Shown here: piece by piece, positions 10,319 to 23,094 of the stretch
How the letters are laid out: every line of letters starts with the position of its first letter
Numbering within the stretch: the first letter of the stretch is position 1
Assembly (NCBI GenBank): GCA_963457665.1
Contig: OY735206.1
Span: forward strand, 51,819,368 to 51,883,367
From: Thysanoteuthis rhombus
Taxonomy: Eukaryota > Mollusca > Cephalopoda > Oegopsida > Thysanoteuthidae
DNA: 64,000 nt
Direction of reading: 5' to 3'
Position numbers and translations under genes: made by a program
Notes under the pieces: model-generated
What the model was told of the DNA's origin: nothing
Databases searched by the model: none
The model's input: only the letters and a program-made list of their open reading frames with translations

Positions 10319-13300
10319 GCAGTATTGAAACTTGAGGCACCTGTGGTGACTTGTGATGTAATAACTATCATGATTCTTCTTGGAAGTATTGATTCCTGGC
10401 CTGAGAACCACATATTTCGGTAAATGGTGAACCATTCCATAAAATGGCTTGTATTTTCTTGGGTTCTCGATCCATTAAACCTAAGAACCTGTTCTGGGTA
10501 TAGTTTTTTTTCTAGAGAAATTGATTTTTTGTTTTAAGGTCTTTGCAGGGGGTGTATTTACAATGTAATAAACCATGCGAAGCTTCGAAGCATTCGGTTA
10601 CTTCCCTTGTGAACATTATCAAGGCTTCGATTTTAATGATGATTTTCTTCACATGGAAGTGTGCATGACTCCCCCTTCCTGACTGGCCCATGTGCAACAT
10701 TTTAATGAAAGCACAAATCCAGTCATTTATTTTCAACTATATTCCAACATTTTTAGAATGCAAATTTGATATAAAATATGACAATCTCTGGTTTGACATT
10801 GATTTAAAAAAAACGGATTTTTGAATGGCTACAATTGTTAAAATTCACTTCCAGATGAACCATGTTGCAAAAAATGTTGTTATGCTTATTATCCGATCAA
10901 TACATCATATAATTATACTGTTTGGAGCGTTTCTCGCTTGTATAGCTACACTGTTTTCAGAAAATAAAATGTAGCTATATTTAAAGCTAGTTATTGAAAA
11001 ATCTAGCAATTTATTCTTAAGCCCCACTTGCGCTATAATATTTTGGATTCATTAAACCAAGCATTTCGGACCCCTTTCAGCTCCAGAAAGGAGTAAGACA
11101 AGGTGATACCAGCTCACCTAAACTCTTTACAACCTGCCTCGAGATGATCTTCAGAAGGCTAGACTGGGAGAGTAAAGGAATTAAAATACACGGCGAGTAT
11201 CTGAGCAACCTCAGATTTGCAGATGACATAGCCCTTTTCGCAGAGAACCTACACGACCTCCAACTAATGATAGATAAATTAAATGAAGAGAACAAGAAAG
11301 TCGGCCTACACATGAACTTCAGCAAGACGAAGATCATGTGCAGCTCTGAACAGATAAGCAAAGAAACCCTTTCACTTCGCTTGAAAATAACTAACCCCAA
11401 GTACCGCGGCTATATATGAGCAAATATGCACATCATTTACTCAATTTAATTTTGTGACTTAATGTGATGCCTTTCAATGATAACAGCCAGTGATCTCAAC
11501 GGTACAATTTCAAAACATTGCTTTTTATGTTTTTTAAGCCTCGCTTAAAATGGTTAGTTGAATTGGATGGCATCATTTCTATAATCATGTTTCATAAACA
11601 AATAGCTAGTATATACTTGAGATTTTTATGTAAAACAAGGTTTGTTGTCTTTTACTGATGGAGAAGTATATTTCTTCTACCCTGCCATTTCCTGTATCTA
11701 AAAATAATGATTGCAAAGGAGAAGCCCTTGATGAAATGTTAACACACAGAAGAATTGAAATAGACTACAACCTCACTTACAATGGACGTAATGTTTTAGA
11801 TGTGTAACCGTGAAATGTCGGTCAATAGGATCAGCAAGTCGTAAGCTGAAGGAAAAAAAGTAAGAAAATCATTTGAATCGAATGGTTCGTTCCTTCTCAT
11901 TGCAGTTTTAACATCAGCATTAAAAGTTATATTTCCATGTATATTTGACACTTATATTTGAAAACTATCACTCCGTATTCCACAAAAATATCCTGGAACA
12001 AGGTTTGCTTTTAAATTACTGTCCTTGAAACTGAGCATCAAAATTAACATGGAAGTAACACATGTTAATCTCGCACACACATAAAATGAATGGCTTGTTT
12101 CACTAATTTGCTAAGGGAATGAGATTGGTTGATGAAATTTTCATCTTTCATGGCTCTTTTATCTCATCCTCTAAAGAGAATTAGGTGTGGATGTCAATGA
12201 ACTTCCTACACTCCAAGGACAAGACAATCCTTTCTCAGTGTAAAGTGTGTAAAGGTTACTATTCTCCCCTTCGAGTTCGAGACAAAAATGAAGGGAAAGA
12301 AAATCTTAAGAGGAAGTGGGATAGAGATAACTAAAGAAACATGAAGTAGAAATGGATTGCCTTGGGGGAAGAAGGGATGTTTATATATACCATTTTGATA
12401 AGGTGACTACGCCAAGTTTCGTGTTTGGGTGTAGTAGGAATAGGGATACCAAAGTTTAACAGACCAAAGGTATTGTATGGGGGAGCAAACTCTATCCTAT
12501 AATTTTAGAGGAATAGGGTTAGGAGTGAACATCTAAGCTTGAACTACCTACGTAGTAAAAAAGTTAATTGGCTGTTACAGTATGGTTACAATAGTCCCTC
12601 GAATTAAGGGAGGGGCAGACCCCTTGCTAAATTCAAATTCTGTGAATAACTTTAACCCCCCTCCCCCTACTCATAGACTTCACCATAGTTATGAATTTGG
12701 CACACAATCCAGACAGAAACAACTGACTAATGTATTTCTATGGACTGATGATCATTTGATCATTTATTTAGTGGACTGGGAAAATAGAAGGAAGAAATTA
12801 AAATAAATCAACAAGTTAGGCATAGCATGGACTTGGCTGATACTTGTGACACAAGATTATCAACAAAAAGTTAAATTATGTTAAACTTGATTTTATCTTC
12901 AGAATCTCTGTCATTAGCCAGGAGATAGATCAACAAAAAAATGAGATAAGAACTATCTGTGTACACCTTGTAGAACCAGACATATTTTTAAATATAGATA
13001 GCATGTTATGCTCACGACATATATAATAACAAAACATTAACAGTAGACTAATTTTCAACTTATTTGAAAATTTTGAATAAGTTTTCATTCTGAAGAGATT
13101 TTTCTTTTTAATTATTCGAGAATTTTTCAAATGATTCAATTATTTTTTGATAATCAGTGTTTTAGTTATACTGTTTCACTCTGCCCAACTCTGAGATTTT
13201 GTTAGTTATAATGTAACAATATATTTAATCAAAGGTAATCAGTAAAGAATTTTCAGTGTCTCATTTTTGCTATTTCATCAGAAATTTTTTTGTAAGTATG

Positions 13301-16300
13301 GAAGGCCAGAGAGGTCAATTCAAAGACTGAGATGTTTGTCTTCTGTTCGTTTTTATTCAATTTTTCACTAATTGAAAGAGTTATTCTAAATGCAATTCAA
13401 ATACAGTTTTTATCGAATTTTTTACATTCCTGTTATGCTTTCTACAATTGAAGTTAACATATAGTAACACTTCTGACTGCCTTTTTTTTTTTTTTCTCTC
13501 CCCCAAAGATTTTGTCAATAAGTTAACAACACCCACAATTGATATTTTGCTGGTGAAATTTGACAAAACAGAAACACTGAATTGAAATAATCTGATTCTA
13601 TGTTATCATTAGTGAAAATTACTCATTCATTTTTTTTTTTTTTTTTTTTCTTTTCTTTTCTTTCAAACAAATATTTGGACATTTTTCTTTCTTGCAAAAT
13701 GGATGAAAAACTTGACCAAAGGATTTTTCTCAAAAGACTGTGAAAGTAGTTTCTGTCCATTATTATTAAATCTGTAAATTATCAATTTGAAAAATTGGAG
13801 GAATTTGTTGTATATCTGAACTCCTGTTGAAGATGATAAATGTATATTACAAGATTTCAGGGGGAAGAGAGGAAATATGGTGTAGGGAGGAAATTAATTT
13901 GAGGTCGAGGAGAGAATCAAAATTAGTCCAAGTATATATGTCCATCCTTTTTTGTTACAACTATTAATAAATGAATGACTAACTTCGCTTACATAACCTG
14001 ATAGCATTACTATTTTGGAGATAAGCCTTTTGAAAATAACCAAAAGAAGCACTTGTAAAATTATTTGATAAGCTCATTATTTCAACATGATTCTGATTCT
14101 GTATTTAATGCTGGGATAGCCGGTTAATAACCTTGTTTATCAACCAATAGCAGTTATCATGACATCATATTGACAACTTTTACGTATATGTTACTTGTAT
14201 TCTTCAGGGGTTGTATTTTTCTGTTTGTTTTTGTTTTTTGTTTTTTTTTCCTCCTTCCAAGAAGAGCTTTACTTTACGATAATTATAGAGCAGAACCAGA
14301 CCCATATTTTATGTCCACAGAGTATGTTAAAATAGATTGTGTGACTTCATGGAAGGATTTTGATTTGGAAATTTTTATTCTGATAATTTTTTTCTTTTAA
14401 TTTGGTTTTTGACATTCTTTTTCTTTTACCTTACATCATATTCTGATAATACACACTATTTCATAGTTGGTCAAAACTGGAGGTGAAAAAACTTTCTCTG
14501 TTAGGGGTCAAAAGTGAGGGGAAACCCTTTTTTTCCTGTCTGAGGAAAAATACTAATTATATCATAGTTTCTTTTATTTATTTGTAAATCATGGTATTGA
14601 TTTGATATGAAGGAAATGACTTGGTATTGAGATTAATGGTCAGCAAAAGCAGGCTTTAAGCAAGTAAATAATGATTAATATTTTGTTATTTAGTAGTCTA
14701 TTGTATGATTTCAATCTATTAGAAGAAAAAAAAACAATTTTTTCTTTGGTGATTGTTTCACCAGTCAGTAGTTTTCAAATTTTACCGCCATAAAATGATA
14801 ACTCACTTTTTTTTATTTCAAGAAAGATAAGAATAAGATTTTAACCAAGTTTCATACTGGAGATTTTCCACTGAACAAAGCTCCATGGTCTGGTAGATAG
14901 CAATGAAATCATGATATACAATATGATACAGATGATGACCAACATACAAATCAATTAGATTGAAAGGCAGTTGTCTACAATGAGCTCTTTCTGGAGAACT
15001 AAACAAGTATTGCTTTCAATCGAACCAATTGAATTAGAGAAAGAATGATATTTGATCAGGATAGCAATTTTTACTGTTAGAGTTGGAAGTTTTTACTCTT
15101 CCACAATTTTTAGTAGATATTGCCCTTACAGATTCCCATTTATTTTCCTAATGAAAAAATGTGATCCTCTGGAAGAATACAAATGACTCTTGGAGCAGTT
15201 TGCTGAGAAAGTTTATAAGTTGTGGGAAAATGGAATTATGAATTTCCTTGAAAGAGGACAGAAGATAGTGTAACAGACTGCAAATATGTTATTCATTAAA
15301 CTTAATGTCTTTCATTTTAGATAAACAGAACAAACTTGTTTCATTGGCCAATACAATAGCTGCTAGCAATTCATTTGTGCTGCTGCATGACTGTTGTTGA
15401 TGTCTACAAATATCAAAATAAGAATAATAATGACTGATTATCTATGGTATATCTTGCACAGAATAAAAAATCTATAGTGTTGGGTTGGCCAAAAAGAGAA
15501 TTCTGTTTTTGTTGTAGGATGTCATTAGGTGTGTTTAGTTTTACAAAATTTAGCAAGTTTTTTTACTGATTCTAACATCAAAGACAAGAAAATAAACAAC
15601 AATTTCAACATTTTTAAGCTTTTTATTTTAAAAGTAAAAAATGCAACTTTTGAAGGATTTCAATTTTGAGCTGAAAAGAACCTACTGGATTGTTGTTAAA
15701 TATTCCATTCTTGAAAGACGTGATGGGTGAAAAAAAAAGTGAAATGCAAGAGATAGTGGGACAAGCAAAATGAACCACTCCCAACCATACTTAAGTCCTG
15801 TCTTCATTCAAAAGACAGTGAAATTATATGCTGCTGCATTGCAATCTAATGACTAAGAACAACTTTTTGTCATTATGTTGATTGACTAAATTAGCTAAAT
15901 GTTTCTAAATTGATGATAGGAAACTATTCTTATGCATGTTTTTGTAAAAATTTTGAAAAATTACTCAAGAATTATTTTAGATGGATTGAAAAGTTTGCCA
16001 AAAAATTACTGAGATAAATTGAAGTTGCCTCATTTTGGCTTATAAAGATATCAAACCAGAGATGCTTTGCATTGTAAATTGATCTTCACTAATTGAAATC
16101 AAAATAATAATATCCAAGTTTTTATTCTTGAACTTTGGATTCAATTCAAGTCGATGAAATTGTTGAAACCTATTTAAGCTTTTTTTCTTCTTTTTTCCCC
16201 GCCTTTTTCATAGGCATTTTACTTTGATCGGGATGATGTGGCTTTGCCTGGCTTCCATAGATTTTTCAAAAAGAGATCTGATGAAGAACGGGAACATGCT

Positions 16301-16592
16301 GAAAAATTCATGAAGTATCAAAACAAGAGAGGTGGGCGAATTATTCTCAAGCAAATTGAGGTGAGTAGTCTTTTTTAGTAAAAGTGTTGATTTTGTACCT
16401 TTGATAACTTAAAATTGAGTGGAGAACTTGAAATTGAATTGTAGCAGAAGATATGGCCACTTCATTATTATTATTAATAATAGCGTAGTATGCATAAAAA
16501 AAATGACTATAGTATTTACAGATGAATCAACACTGTTGCTTAGGATCAATGTTATATCTATGCACTCATTGTTACACACACACACATGTGTA

Positions 16593-16632
<40 letters not shown>

Positions 16633-17872
16633 TAGATAGATACACATGGCATTCTATATACGTTGCAGCTTATTATCATTACTTGAATATACCCGTCAAA
16701 AAATGGTTATTTATTTATTTATGTATGGATTGGCAGTAAAGAGTTTAAAGACTATTCTGTAGGTAATTTAAATATGAAAAAGAGTTCGTTGATAGTTCAT
16801 GTAGGAAAATAATTATACAACGTTTTTCTAGCCCAGACAATGAATAAACAAATTTTTGTATCACAGGATATCAGTTGAGATTTCTCTTACTAAACCTTTT
16901 GTAATGATAATTCTTATCTTGGAATCAAACTAAATTTGTCAAGAAATAGAATAGGAAAAATGAGAAGGTAAGTCTATTTAAAAAAGAAACAAAATTTATC
17001 ATGGAAAAAAGTAATTGTTGAAAAAAGGAAAAGTCAAATGTCTGCAGCCATTTTTGTTGTGATAGAATTGGATTCAGTTGGAAGAGGCTGACTCTCTGAG
17101 TGATCATTTTTCTTTCTTCCATTGGGAACAAGTGAATGGAAAAGCTTTGCTTTTATGCTTTAAACCAAAAGTATCGTTTTTTTTGTTTAACAATTATTGT
17201 ACTAAATGTTTTTGTTACTTTTTATTTATAGAAACCTGATCGGGATGATTGGGGTACTGCTTTGGATGCAGTAGAAGCATCTCTAGAGCTGGAGAAAAAA
17301 GTCAATGAGGCCCTCTTGGAGCTGCATAAAATTGCTGACAAGAATGGTGACCCTCAGGTACTGTCTATTGTAATTGGCTTGATATATGTCTGTAAGACAA
17401 TTAAGGTTATAGAGAAATATTCATTAATTTTGCTTAATTTATGAGGATCAAAAATATTGTATAGATTGTTATTAGTTGTGAAGTCTGGTGTTGATCTTGT
17501 ATTATTTTCGAAATAAATTGAAAAACAAGAATATTTGGCTGTGTATTGTCAGCTCAAAGCTAGCTTGAAATGAATGCTTTTAGAGCAATATGAAGAGATA
17601 ACTTCTTGAATTAGTAATTCGTTTATTTAGGTCGTTAATTGATATAACAACTTTAACTTGATACTTTGGTATATTTTTTGTTTCAAAAAATTCAATTTGA
17701 GTCTTTTTTTTTTTTTTTTCTCTCTCTCTTTCAGATGATGGATTTCATTGAAAGTGAATATCTTGTTGAGCAGGTTGAGGATATCAAAGTCCTATCTGAC
17801 CATATCACCAACCTAAAACGTGTTGGTGGAGGCTTGGGCGAGTACTTGTTTGATCAAAATTTGAAGGACTAG
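8892..17872 (+). CDS. Ferritin heavy-chain-like subunit (cytosolic), 4 coding exons
   Basis: Ferritin subunits assemble into a 24-mer cage that oxidises Fe(II) and stores it as ferric mineral in the cytosol. Coding exons are 8892-8996, 16214-16360, 17232-17357 and 17735-17872, all joined in phase 0, giving 171 residues, the usual length for the family. The start [10 protein letters not shown] is chosen because it is the first ATG after the iron-responsive element, has A at -3, and matches the family N-terminus. Ferroxidase-centre residues are all present: E25, Y32, E60, H63, E105 and Q139 (equivalent to human H-chain E27, Y34, E62, H65, E107, Q141). Three-fold channel acids D129 and E132 are also present. 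There is no signal peptide, so it is the soma type rather than the secreted or yolk type. All introns are GT-AG. Translation is very likely controlled by iron through the IRE. No break or missing key residue is seen. Confidence 0.97.
10079..10208 (+). repeat. 31-bp tandem repeat, 4.2 units, in ferritin intron 1
   Basis: Units start at 10079, 10110, 10141 and 10172, each beginning CGCTACGATTTC and ending GATACAGTGAT, with a partial fifth CGCTAC. Only one internal base differs (unit 4, CGT for CAT), so the array is recent. It has higher GC than its surroundings. Confidence 0.95.
10278..10317. repeat. (AT)n microsatellite
   Basis: About 20 uninterrupted AT dinucleotides in ferritin intron 1. 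Confidence 0.95.
11070..11345 (+). mobile_element. RTE-type LINE fragment 1 (reverse transcriptase core)
   Basis: Reads [11 protein letters not shown] (RT motif B region), then [10 protein letters not shown] at about 11210-11240 with the catalytic aspartate pair of motif C present, then [12 protein letters not shown]. It is truncated at both ends and inserted in ferritin intron 1 in sense orientation. The RTE assignment rests on shared sequence with the longer copies at 24 kb and 55.5 kb, which end in a short tandem tail typical of the clade. Confidence 0.85.
15480..15850 (+). mobile_element. mariner DNA transposon relic
   Basis: TTGGGTTGGCCAAAAAG at 15480 matches the terminal inverted repeat known from mariner elements of the cecropia/irritans group. 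At 15757-15846 a frame reads [19 protein letters not shown], which matches the transposase block preceding the second catalytic region (the W-K-x-EP-P-LH-KK pattern). The distance between them (about 280 bases) is much shorter than in complete elements, so the middle is deleted. No 3' inverted repeat was found and the TA duplication is not clear. Confidence 0.75.
16214..16360 (+). CDS. Ferritin coding exon 2 (residues 36-84)
   Basis: The acceptor TTTTTCATAG precedes [14 protein letters not shown]. The exon carries the EEREHAEK helix B motif with ligands E60 and H63, and ends LKQIE before donor GTGAGT. Confidence 0.95.
16361..17231 (+). other. Ferritin intron 2
   Basis: GTGAGT to TTTATAG, 871 bases. 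It holds a compound (AC)n(TG)n(TA)n(GATA)n microsatellite and otherwise AT-rich unique sequence. Confidence 0.9.
16574..16642. repeat. Compound microsatellite (AC)n(TG)n(TA)n(GATA)n
   Basis: ACACACACAC, then TGTATGTGTGTGTG, then (TA) about 14 units, then GATAGATAGATA, in ferritin intron 2. Confidence 0.93.
17232..17357 (+). CDS. Ferritin coding exon 3 (residues 85-126)
   Basis: The acceptor TTTATTTATAG precedes [15 protein letters not shown]. It includes ligand E105 in LELEKKVN, then [12 protein letters not shown], followed by donor GTACTG. Confidence 0.95.
17358..17734 (+). other. Ferritin intron 3
   Basis: GTACTG to TCTTTCAG, 377 bases, with a strong T/C tract before the acceptor. No other element was seen. 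Confidence 0.9.
17735..17872 (+). CDS. Ferritin coding exon 4 (residues 127-171 and stop)
   Basis: A long pyrimidine tract ending TCTCTCTCTTTCAG precedes [13 protein letters not shown] (Q139 ligand, D129 and E132 channel residues) and the conserved tail [17 protein letters not shown]. The stop is TAG at 17870-17872. Confidence 0.95.
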   Translation: MMDFIESEYLVEQVEDIKVLSDHITNLKRVGGGLGEYLFDQNLKD

Positions 17873-17951
17873 GTTGTCTTCACTTTTAGTAGATAGATGC
17901 TCTCCCATCTTCTCACCATTTCAGACAAAAAACCTCAATTTTTAAGAGAAA

Positions 17952-18030
17952 AATAAAACATTCATTTGATTTGAAGTTCACTTTTCTGCCTTTTCTTTTT
18001 ATTTGTGTGTGTGTGTGTTTGAGAGAGAGA
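17952..18030 (+). terminator. Ferritin polyadenylation signal and GT-rich downstream element
   Basis: AATAAA at 17952-17957 lies 80 bases after the stop codon. A GTGTGTGTGTGTG tract at about 18004-18018 follows at the usual distance for a downstream cleavage element, so cleavage is expected near 17970-17990 and the 3' UTR is about 100 bases. Confidence 0.8.
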
Positions 18031-19149
18031 TAGGTTTAAATTTGTTGATGTTTGTTTATCAGCTCCCTTACTCAGCTGAGATGTGAGCATGCTATTTCTT
18101 TGGTTACTGTCTGGTTTTGAGGAAACATTCACAGAGTTTTTCAGATGATTGAACTGTTGTGTTAACAAGATCAATCATCAGAAAAAAATCTCTGAATGCC
18201 ATTTCGTATTAGAAAAAAAAATAATTAGTAAACCAACATGAAATTTTAGAAGTTGATGCTGTAGAAGCTTGTCAAATTTCAATATTATAATAAACTACTT
18301 GACTTCCTTTGTGGCCTCCCCCCCCCTCCATTTAATGAACTACTTGACTTTCTTTGTGGCCCTTTCCTTACATACCCTCATATTGAAGTATCCTTTACCT
18401 AGTATTACTGCTGAAAGTGTAACATTTTAATGCTGGTGGGCAGAATAAATGAATCTCTATAGCCATGATCACCAACTCAAGCAGACACCAAAAGAAAATG
18501 GTGGCTAGGTATTTTTATTTTCACTCCTGTCTATGTGTGTTTCAGTGCCCCTAGTCATATGGGGGGGGTAAATTTTTCATATATACTTAAGTAGCCACTC
18601 TTAAAAACAGCTTTTTCATTCTATTTTTCAAATTTGTCTTATTTCTTTTATGGGATTCTTAGTTTACAAGTTCTAGTGGACTGCAATTGATTCTTTGCTT
18701 TTATCAGCCAAACATCATCAGAAGTGATAAAACTCTGGTTTATATTAAAAGAAACTTGACAAGTGTGAGAAGAAATCAGTTATTAACCAACAGAATAATA
18801 TATAGAACTAGTAGAAGTAGCTGGTCTTGTCCAAGTTTCTAAAATACAATCAATTGAGTTCACTGTAGTTATCAGTTGCTGTCAGCATCTCTTGACTATC
18901 AACTGATATGGGAATAATTATTCAATAAGACTTGTTGCATCCAAGCAATTCAGAAAATAGTTTCATTTTACTTCAATTAAAATTTGCGAAAACATAAATA
19001 AATATTGAACCTAAAATGAAATTCTATTCTATCATAATTTTTTCAAAATACACCACTAATTTACATGATTACTTGGAATTTTTTTTTTTTTTTTTTTTAA
19101 GAACATTCTCAATGTCAATTACATCATTTGTTCCTATTCAAGCCTTTCC
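18031..19149. other. Intergenic sequence downstream of ferritin
   Basis: Contains a short tandem duplication of AACTACTTGACTT-CTTTGTGGCC (units near 18292 and 18339). No gene was seen. Confidence 0.6.
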
Positions 19150-19220
19150 TAGGGGCATGATTGTGAAGTGAACGCATATGATCTCAGTTGGAGTTTGAAC
19201 CCTGTCCAATGATTTTAGTT
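19150..19220 (+). mobile_element. tRNA-like sequence, possible SINE head
   Basis: GATTGTGAAGTGAACGC (A-box-like) is followed about 30 bases later by GGAGTTTGAACCCTG (B-box-like). No tRNA cloverleaf is evident. Confidence 0.4.
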
Positions 19221-21689
19221 TCCTTGCTTCAAATCACATGGCTACCAGCATCTTCACTTTGTTTTTTTTATTACCATTATTTGATTTTTGTTAGAAATAA
19301 ATGAATGTTTACATTTAATACAATGCAGGCACTTCCGGTTTGTGCTATGTCAGAAAATGTCCTTTTTTGCAGTTTGGCTGGAAATTAGTTTTTATCCTAA
19401 ATTGACCTTGGGGGTCAGTGCCACCTATCCCATGTTCATCCTCAAGTAAAGTTACTGTTCTATACTAATGTTTTAGGCCCCATAATTGAACCTTATGGCC
19501 AGCAGTAATATACATATGAACAACCAGGCAAATAATTGCAAGCATTATATCAATACATGATATTTTAGAAGCTAAGTCTTAAGCAGTTAAAATTAGTTGA
19601 AATATTGCCCTTGAGCCAACTAGTTTTGGTTTAATCATGAGTGATTGAGGAGTTGTTTCTGAACTCCATTCCTTCAGAATTTACATGCTTGCAAAATTTT
19701 CAAATGCTTCAATGGCATAAATCAACTAACAATAAATAAATATGCTATGCATCTTCGCACAGTGGATAACCGCAAATATTGTGCACTTCTTGGGAAAAGC
19801 ACAATTCCTTGCATAGTTAGTATAGGCTATGAGATTTATTTTCAGATGTGGAGGTAATCGGATTAGACCTCTGAAGACAGTGAGACATCAAATTCAAGAT
19901 GGCTGCCAGACCACCAGGTTTAATGTTCAAACAATCTAATTTTGGAGTCGTGTAGGAAAACATGTAAGGTGACATTTCCAACTAAATTGGGAATGCCCAT
20001 CCAATTGATGAGACTTCTAAGGTCATCAGAACCCAAAGACATGCATTTAGAACAAAGTTAAAGTGAAAAAAAACAAAAATGTTAAAGAGTAAAAACATTC
20101 TTTTGCTAATTCACTTATTGCTTGTTAAAATTCGAAGTACATGTATAGAGCATGTGATGGGTAATTTATAGACCAGAATTTATTATGTCATTTGCAGTAA
20201 TTCCTCATATTCATCACATAGTTGGGTGCATTTATAGAAAAATCCCCCCAAAAGTTTCTCAGTGTTCTTTTCGTGTCATCAGATGTACTTGATAACATAC
20301 TAATAGTCTGACCACTGAGACCCACTTTTTTTTTCCAAAAAGAAAAGCTCAAAATATCCCCCTGGTCTTGGATGCAAAGTTGATGTATCTGGTATTCTAA
20401 TATTTAACCAGATGCCGTGGACTTCCAGTACTTGTACCTAGCATAATAACTCCATAATACTGTAACACTATTTGGTCAAATATCATCATTATTATTACTA
20501 TTATGGGTACTTAAATCAGGAAAGGAATCATAGAAAAATTGAAGCTTGATGCTCTGATACTAATATCTTTAATATATTTAGCGCCCAACTGAAGAAGGTT
20601 ATGAGAGGAAAGTGCTTGGAAAGTATTCTATTAGTTTACCACTCAAAGTTTGTTTCTATGCTCTTAGAGTTGCTTAACTGTGTGTTTTTTTCTGCTACTT
20701 ACTTCAATAACTTTTGAACATTGAATTACCTGCATATTCGGTTATCAAAAGCAAAGTTCGTGGTAACAATTCTCAAGTTACATTCCTTTTTCTACTCTTG
20801 TTAGTGGTTACAAAAACTCTTATGTACACAAGAACTGGGCCGTAATTTTTGACTGATTCTCACCAATTTAACACATTAATAAATCTCAAACTACATTTTT
20901 TTTATTTTACGAAAAAGAATTTCTCTAGTCATACAAGGTGACTGATATAAAAGTCAGCTCTGACTCTCCACCTCAGTTCCAAAATTTTATGTTACTAATG
21001 TTATGTTTAGATTTTTCTATAAGATATTTAAAAGCTGTTTTTCTTCAATTCATTGTTACTGGAAATTTGTCTGTTTGGAAGCAGAGGAAAGTGATGAGGT
21101 TAATAAGTAGTTAGGAAAATGGCATTAATGAGACAAATAAAAGAGACAATTTTTTTTTTTTATAAAAAGGGATAAAATAATGACATTGTCTACATGACGA
21201 AAATAAAGTAATATTAATCATTTTGTTTCTTTTTTCTTTGTCCCTTCTCAGAGAACTTATTTTTTTCTCCTATTTTGCAAAAGATTTTTTTCTCTCGGGT
21301 CTCACGAATACAGTTCCTGACTTTCTGCTATAGCTTCCAAGTTAAGATTAACACAAACAAGAACTACAATTGATATCACATCACAAATATAGATAATACA
21401 AAGCAGATGAAATCTCAAATAATATGATTCAATGTATGGTTTACAAGTATCAAGTGAGTAGACTCACAACTGATCAGAAGATTTGGATTTTACATAAGGA
21501 AAATTTTTTTACAAAAATAGTAGATATATCAAGTGCAGAACATATGGTAACAAAACTCAGAATTGAGTCCCTTCCCATTTTATTCCTTTCCTCTTCATAG
21601 CAGGTGACTATTTTCTGTGTGCGTATGTATGCGCACATGCCTCAGGGCATAATTTTTGACTGATCCTCTCTTTCATTTTTAGGAAATTC
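19221..21689. other. Intergenic sequence, nothing recognised
   Basis: AT-rich unique sequence with scattered homopolymer runs. I could support no exon, RNA gene or repeat. Confidence 0.5.
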
Positions 21690-21905
21690 CCCTCCAGAAT
21701 AGGGGTTTTAGTGGTTTGAGTTCAATTTATTATGTATGTTTATGCTAAATTGATCCCTTAGTTTGTGTCAACGGCATTCATGCTTTTTTCATCCAGATTT
21801 GTTTAGTGATCACTCTCTAACAAAAAGCAAAAGGTAACTTATTCATTGATCACCCCTTCTACAAAAAAAAAAAATGTCACTTTTTGTTCAGTTGTACATC
21901 TATTT
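21690..21905 (+). repeat. Repeat family A, copy 2 (partial)
   Basis: Shares GTTTATGCTAAATTGATCCC, TAGTTTGTGTC, GGCATTCATGCTT, TTAGTGATCACT and TTATTCATTGATCACCCCTT with family A. Both ends are worn. Confidence 0.75.
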
Positions 21906-23094
21906 GATCATATTTAATCTTTGTTCTCCAGTGATACTTTAAGATGAGCTTGTTTTTTGTTATCATTTTTTTTTCTTTTTTTTTTTTTTTTTTTTCATTG
22001 CTAGATATTTATTATATATGAGGCTCTTGAACAATACCCAGAGTCATATGTACAGGAATAATTATCCCCTCACCCCAAAATAAACTGCTGGCAACTTGAG
22101 CACCGATGCCAGAAAAGAAACAACTAACTCTTCAAATCAAGTGATGTCAACCATTTTATCAAAATGATGGAGCTCAACTTCATATCAGCTCATTTATATA
22201 GAAGTAGAAAAAGGCCCCAAATTATGATTTTTGTGCTAGCATTACAAAGATCTTAGTGGTTAAAAAGATTTTTTCATGATATTATTCAAAATGTTTCCAA
22301 CTTACTGGAATTCAATATATTGATAATAATTACTGAAATTCAGCTTCAGAAATCATAGAACCGTGTCTTGAAAAAAAATTGAGTTTATCTAAGAGGAGTC
22401 GTCAAGAAACTTCAATAATTGCCTTGAAGTTTCACACAATTTTGTTCTTGTACACATGATAGATGAGGCTGATATGGATCTCTGATGAAATTGATATATT
22501 GGGTGTGTATATAAAATCATTGCATATCTATATATACACATAAGCTTCATAAGAGCCAAAATTTAAGTTGAAGGCATTCGTTTTTTTATCCTACCTACCA
22601 GCAATCAATATTTTATGTGGTAAGCATTGAAATTTAATGCCCTAATTATGTGAGTAAAATAAGTTACATTTTACATTTTAATAAAGACAATTTTAAAGCA
22701 ATAAAAAAGCTACATAAAATTTCAAAAATGGCTGACAAAAAAGGTTTATATATCCAAACTGAGATGAACTATTTACTCACTTTCAAATATTCAAAATGTG
22801 TTTTGGTTAATGATGTACATCTACTTATAATTTGCCAAAAGTCGGTCAGTCTGTCTGTCTGTCTACTCACCTACAACAAGAACTACTTGATATAAATCTA
22901 TGAAATTTCCAGTGGGTACAGATTTGGTATGCAGGAAGTGCTTTTGGCAAATTAGTTTTTGAAAAACCATCCCACAAAATATGTCCTCAGGAGAACCTAC
23001 ACGATTATTCATCAATGGTAAGAATACTTTTTGTTGACATAATTAAAAGGATATTTTTTATCCTTCTTCTTTAACCGAATCCTCAGATGAAAAT
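21906..23094. other. Intergenic sequence with (GTCT)n-associated motif
   Basis: At 22843-22965 GTCTGTCTGTCTGTCT is followed by AACTACTTG...GAAATTTCC...GGTATGCAGGAAG. This arrangement recalls a dispersed motif seen in many invertebrate genomes. The class is uncertain. Confidence 0.4.

Larger units (their letters stand above)
8997..16213 (+). other. Ferritin intron 1 (7.2 kb)
   Basis: Starts GTGAGT and ends TTTTTCATAG. It contains a 31-bp tandem repeat, an (AT)n tract, an RTE LINE fragment at about 11.07-11.35 kb and a mariner relic near 15.5 kb. The remaining sequence is unique AT-rich DNA in which I see no exon. Confidence 0.9.
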
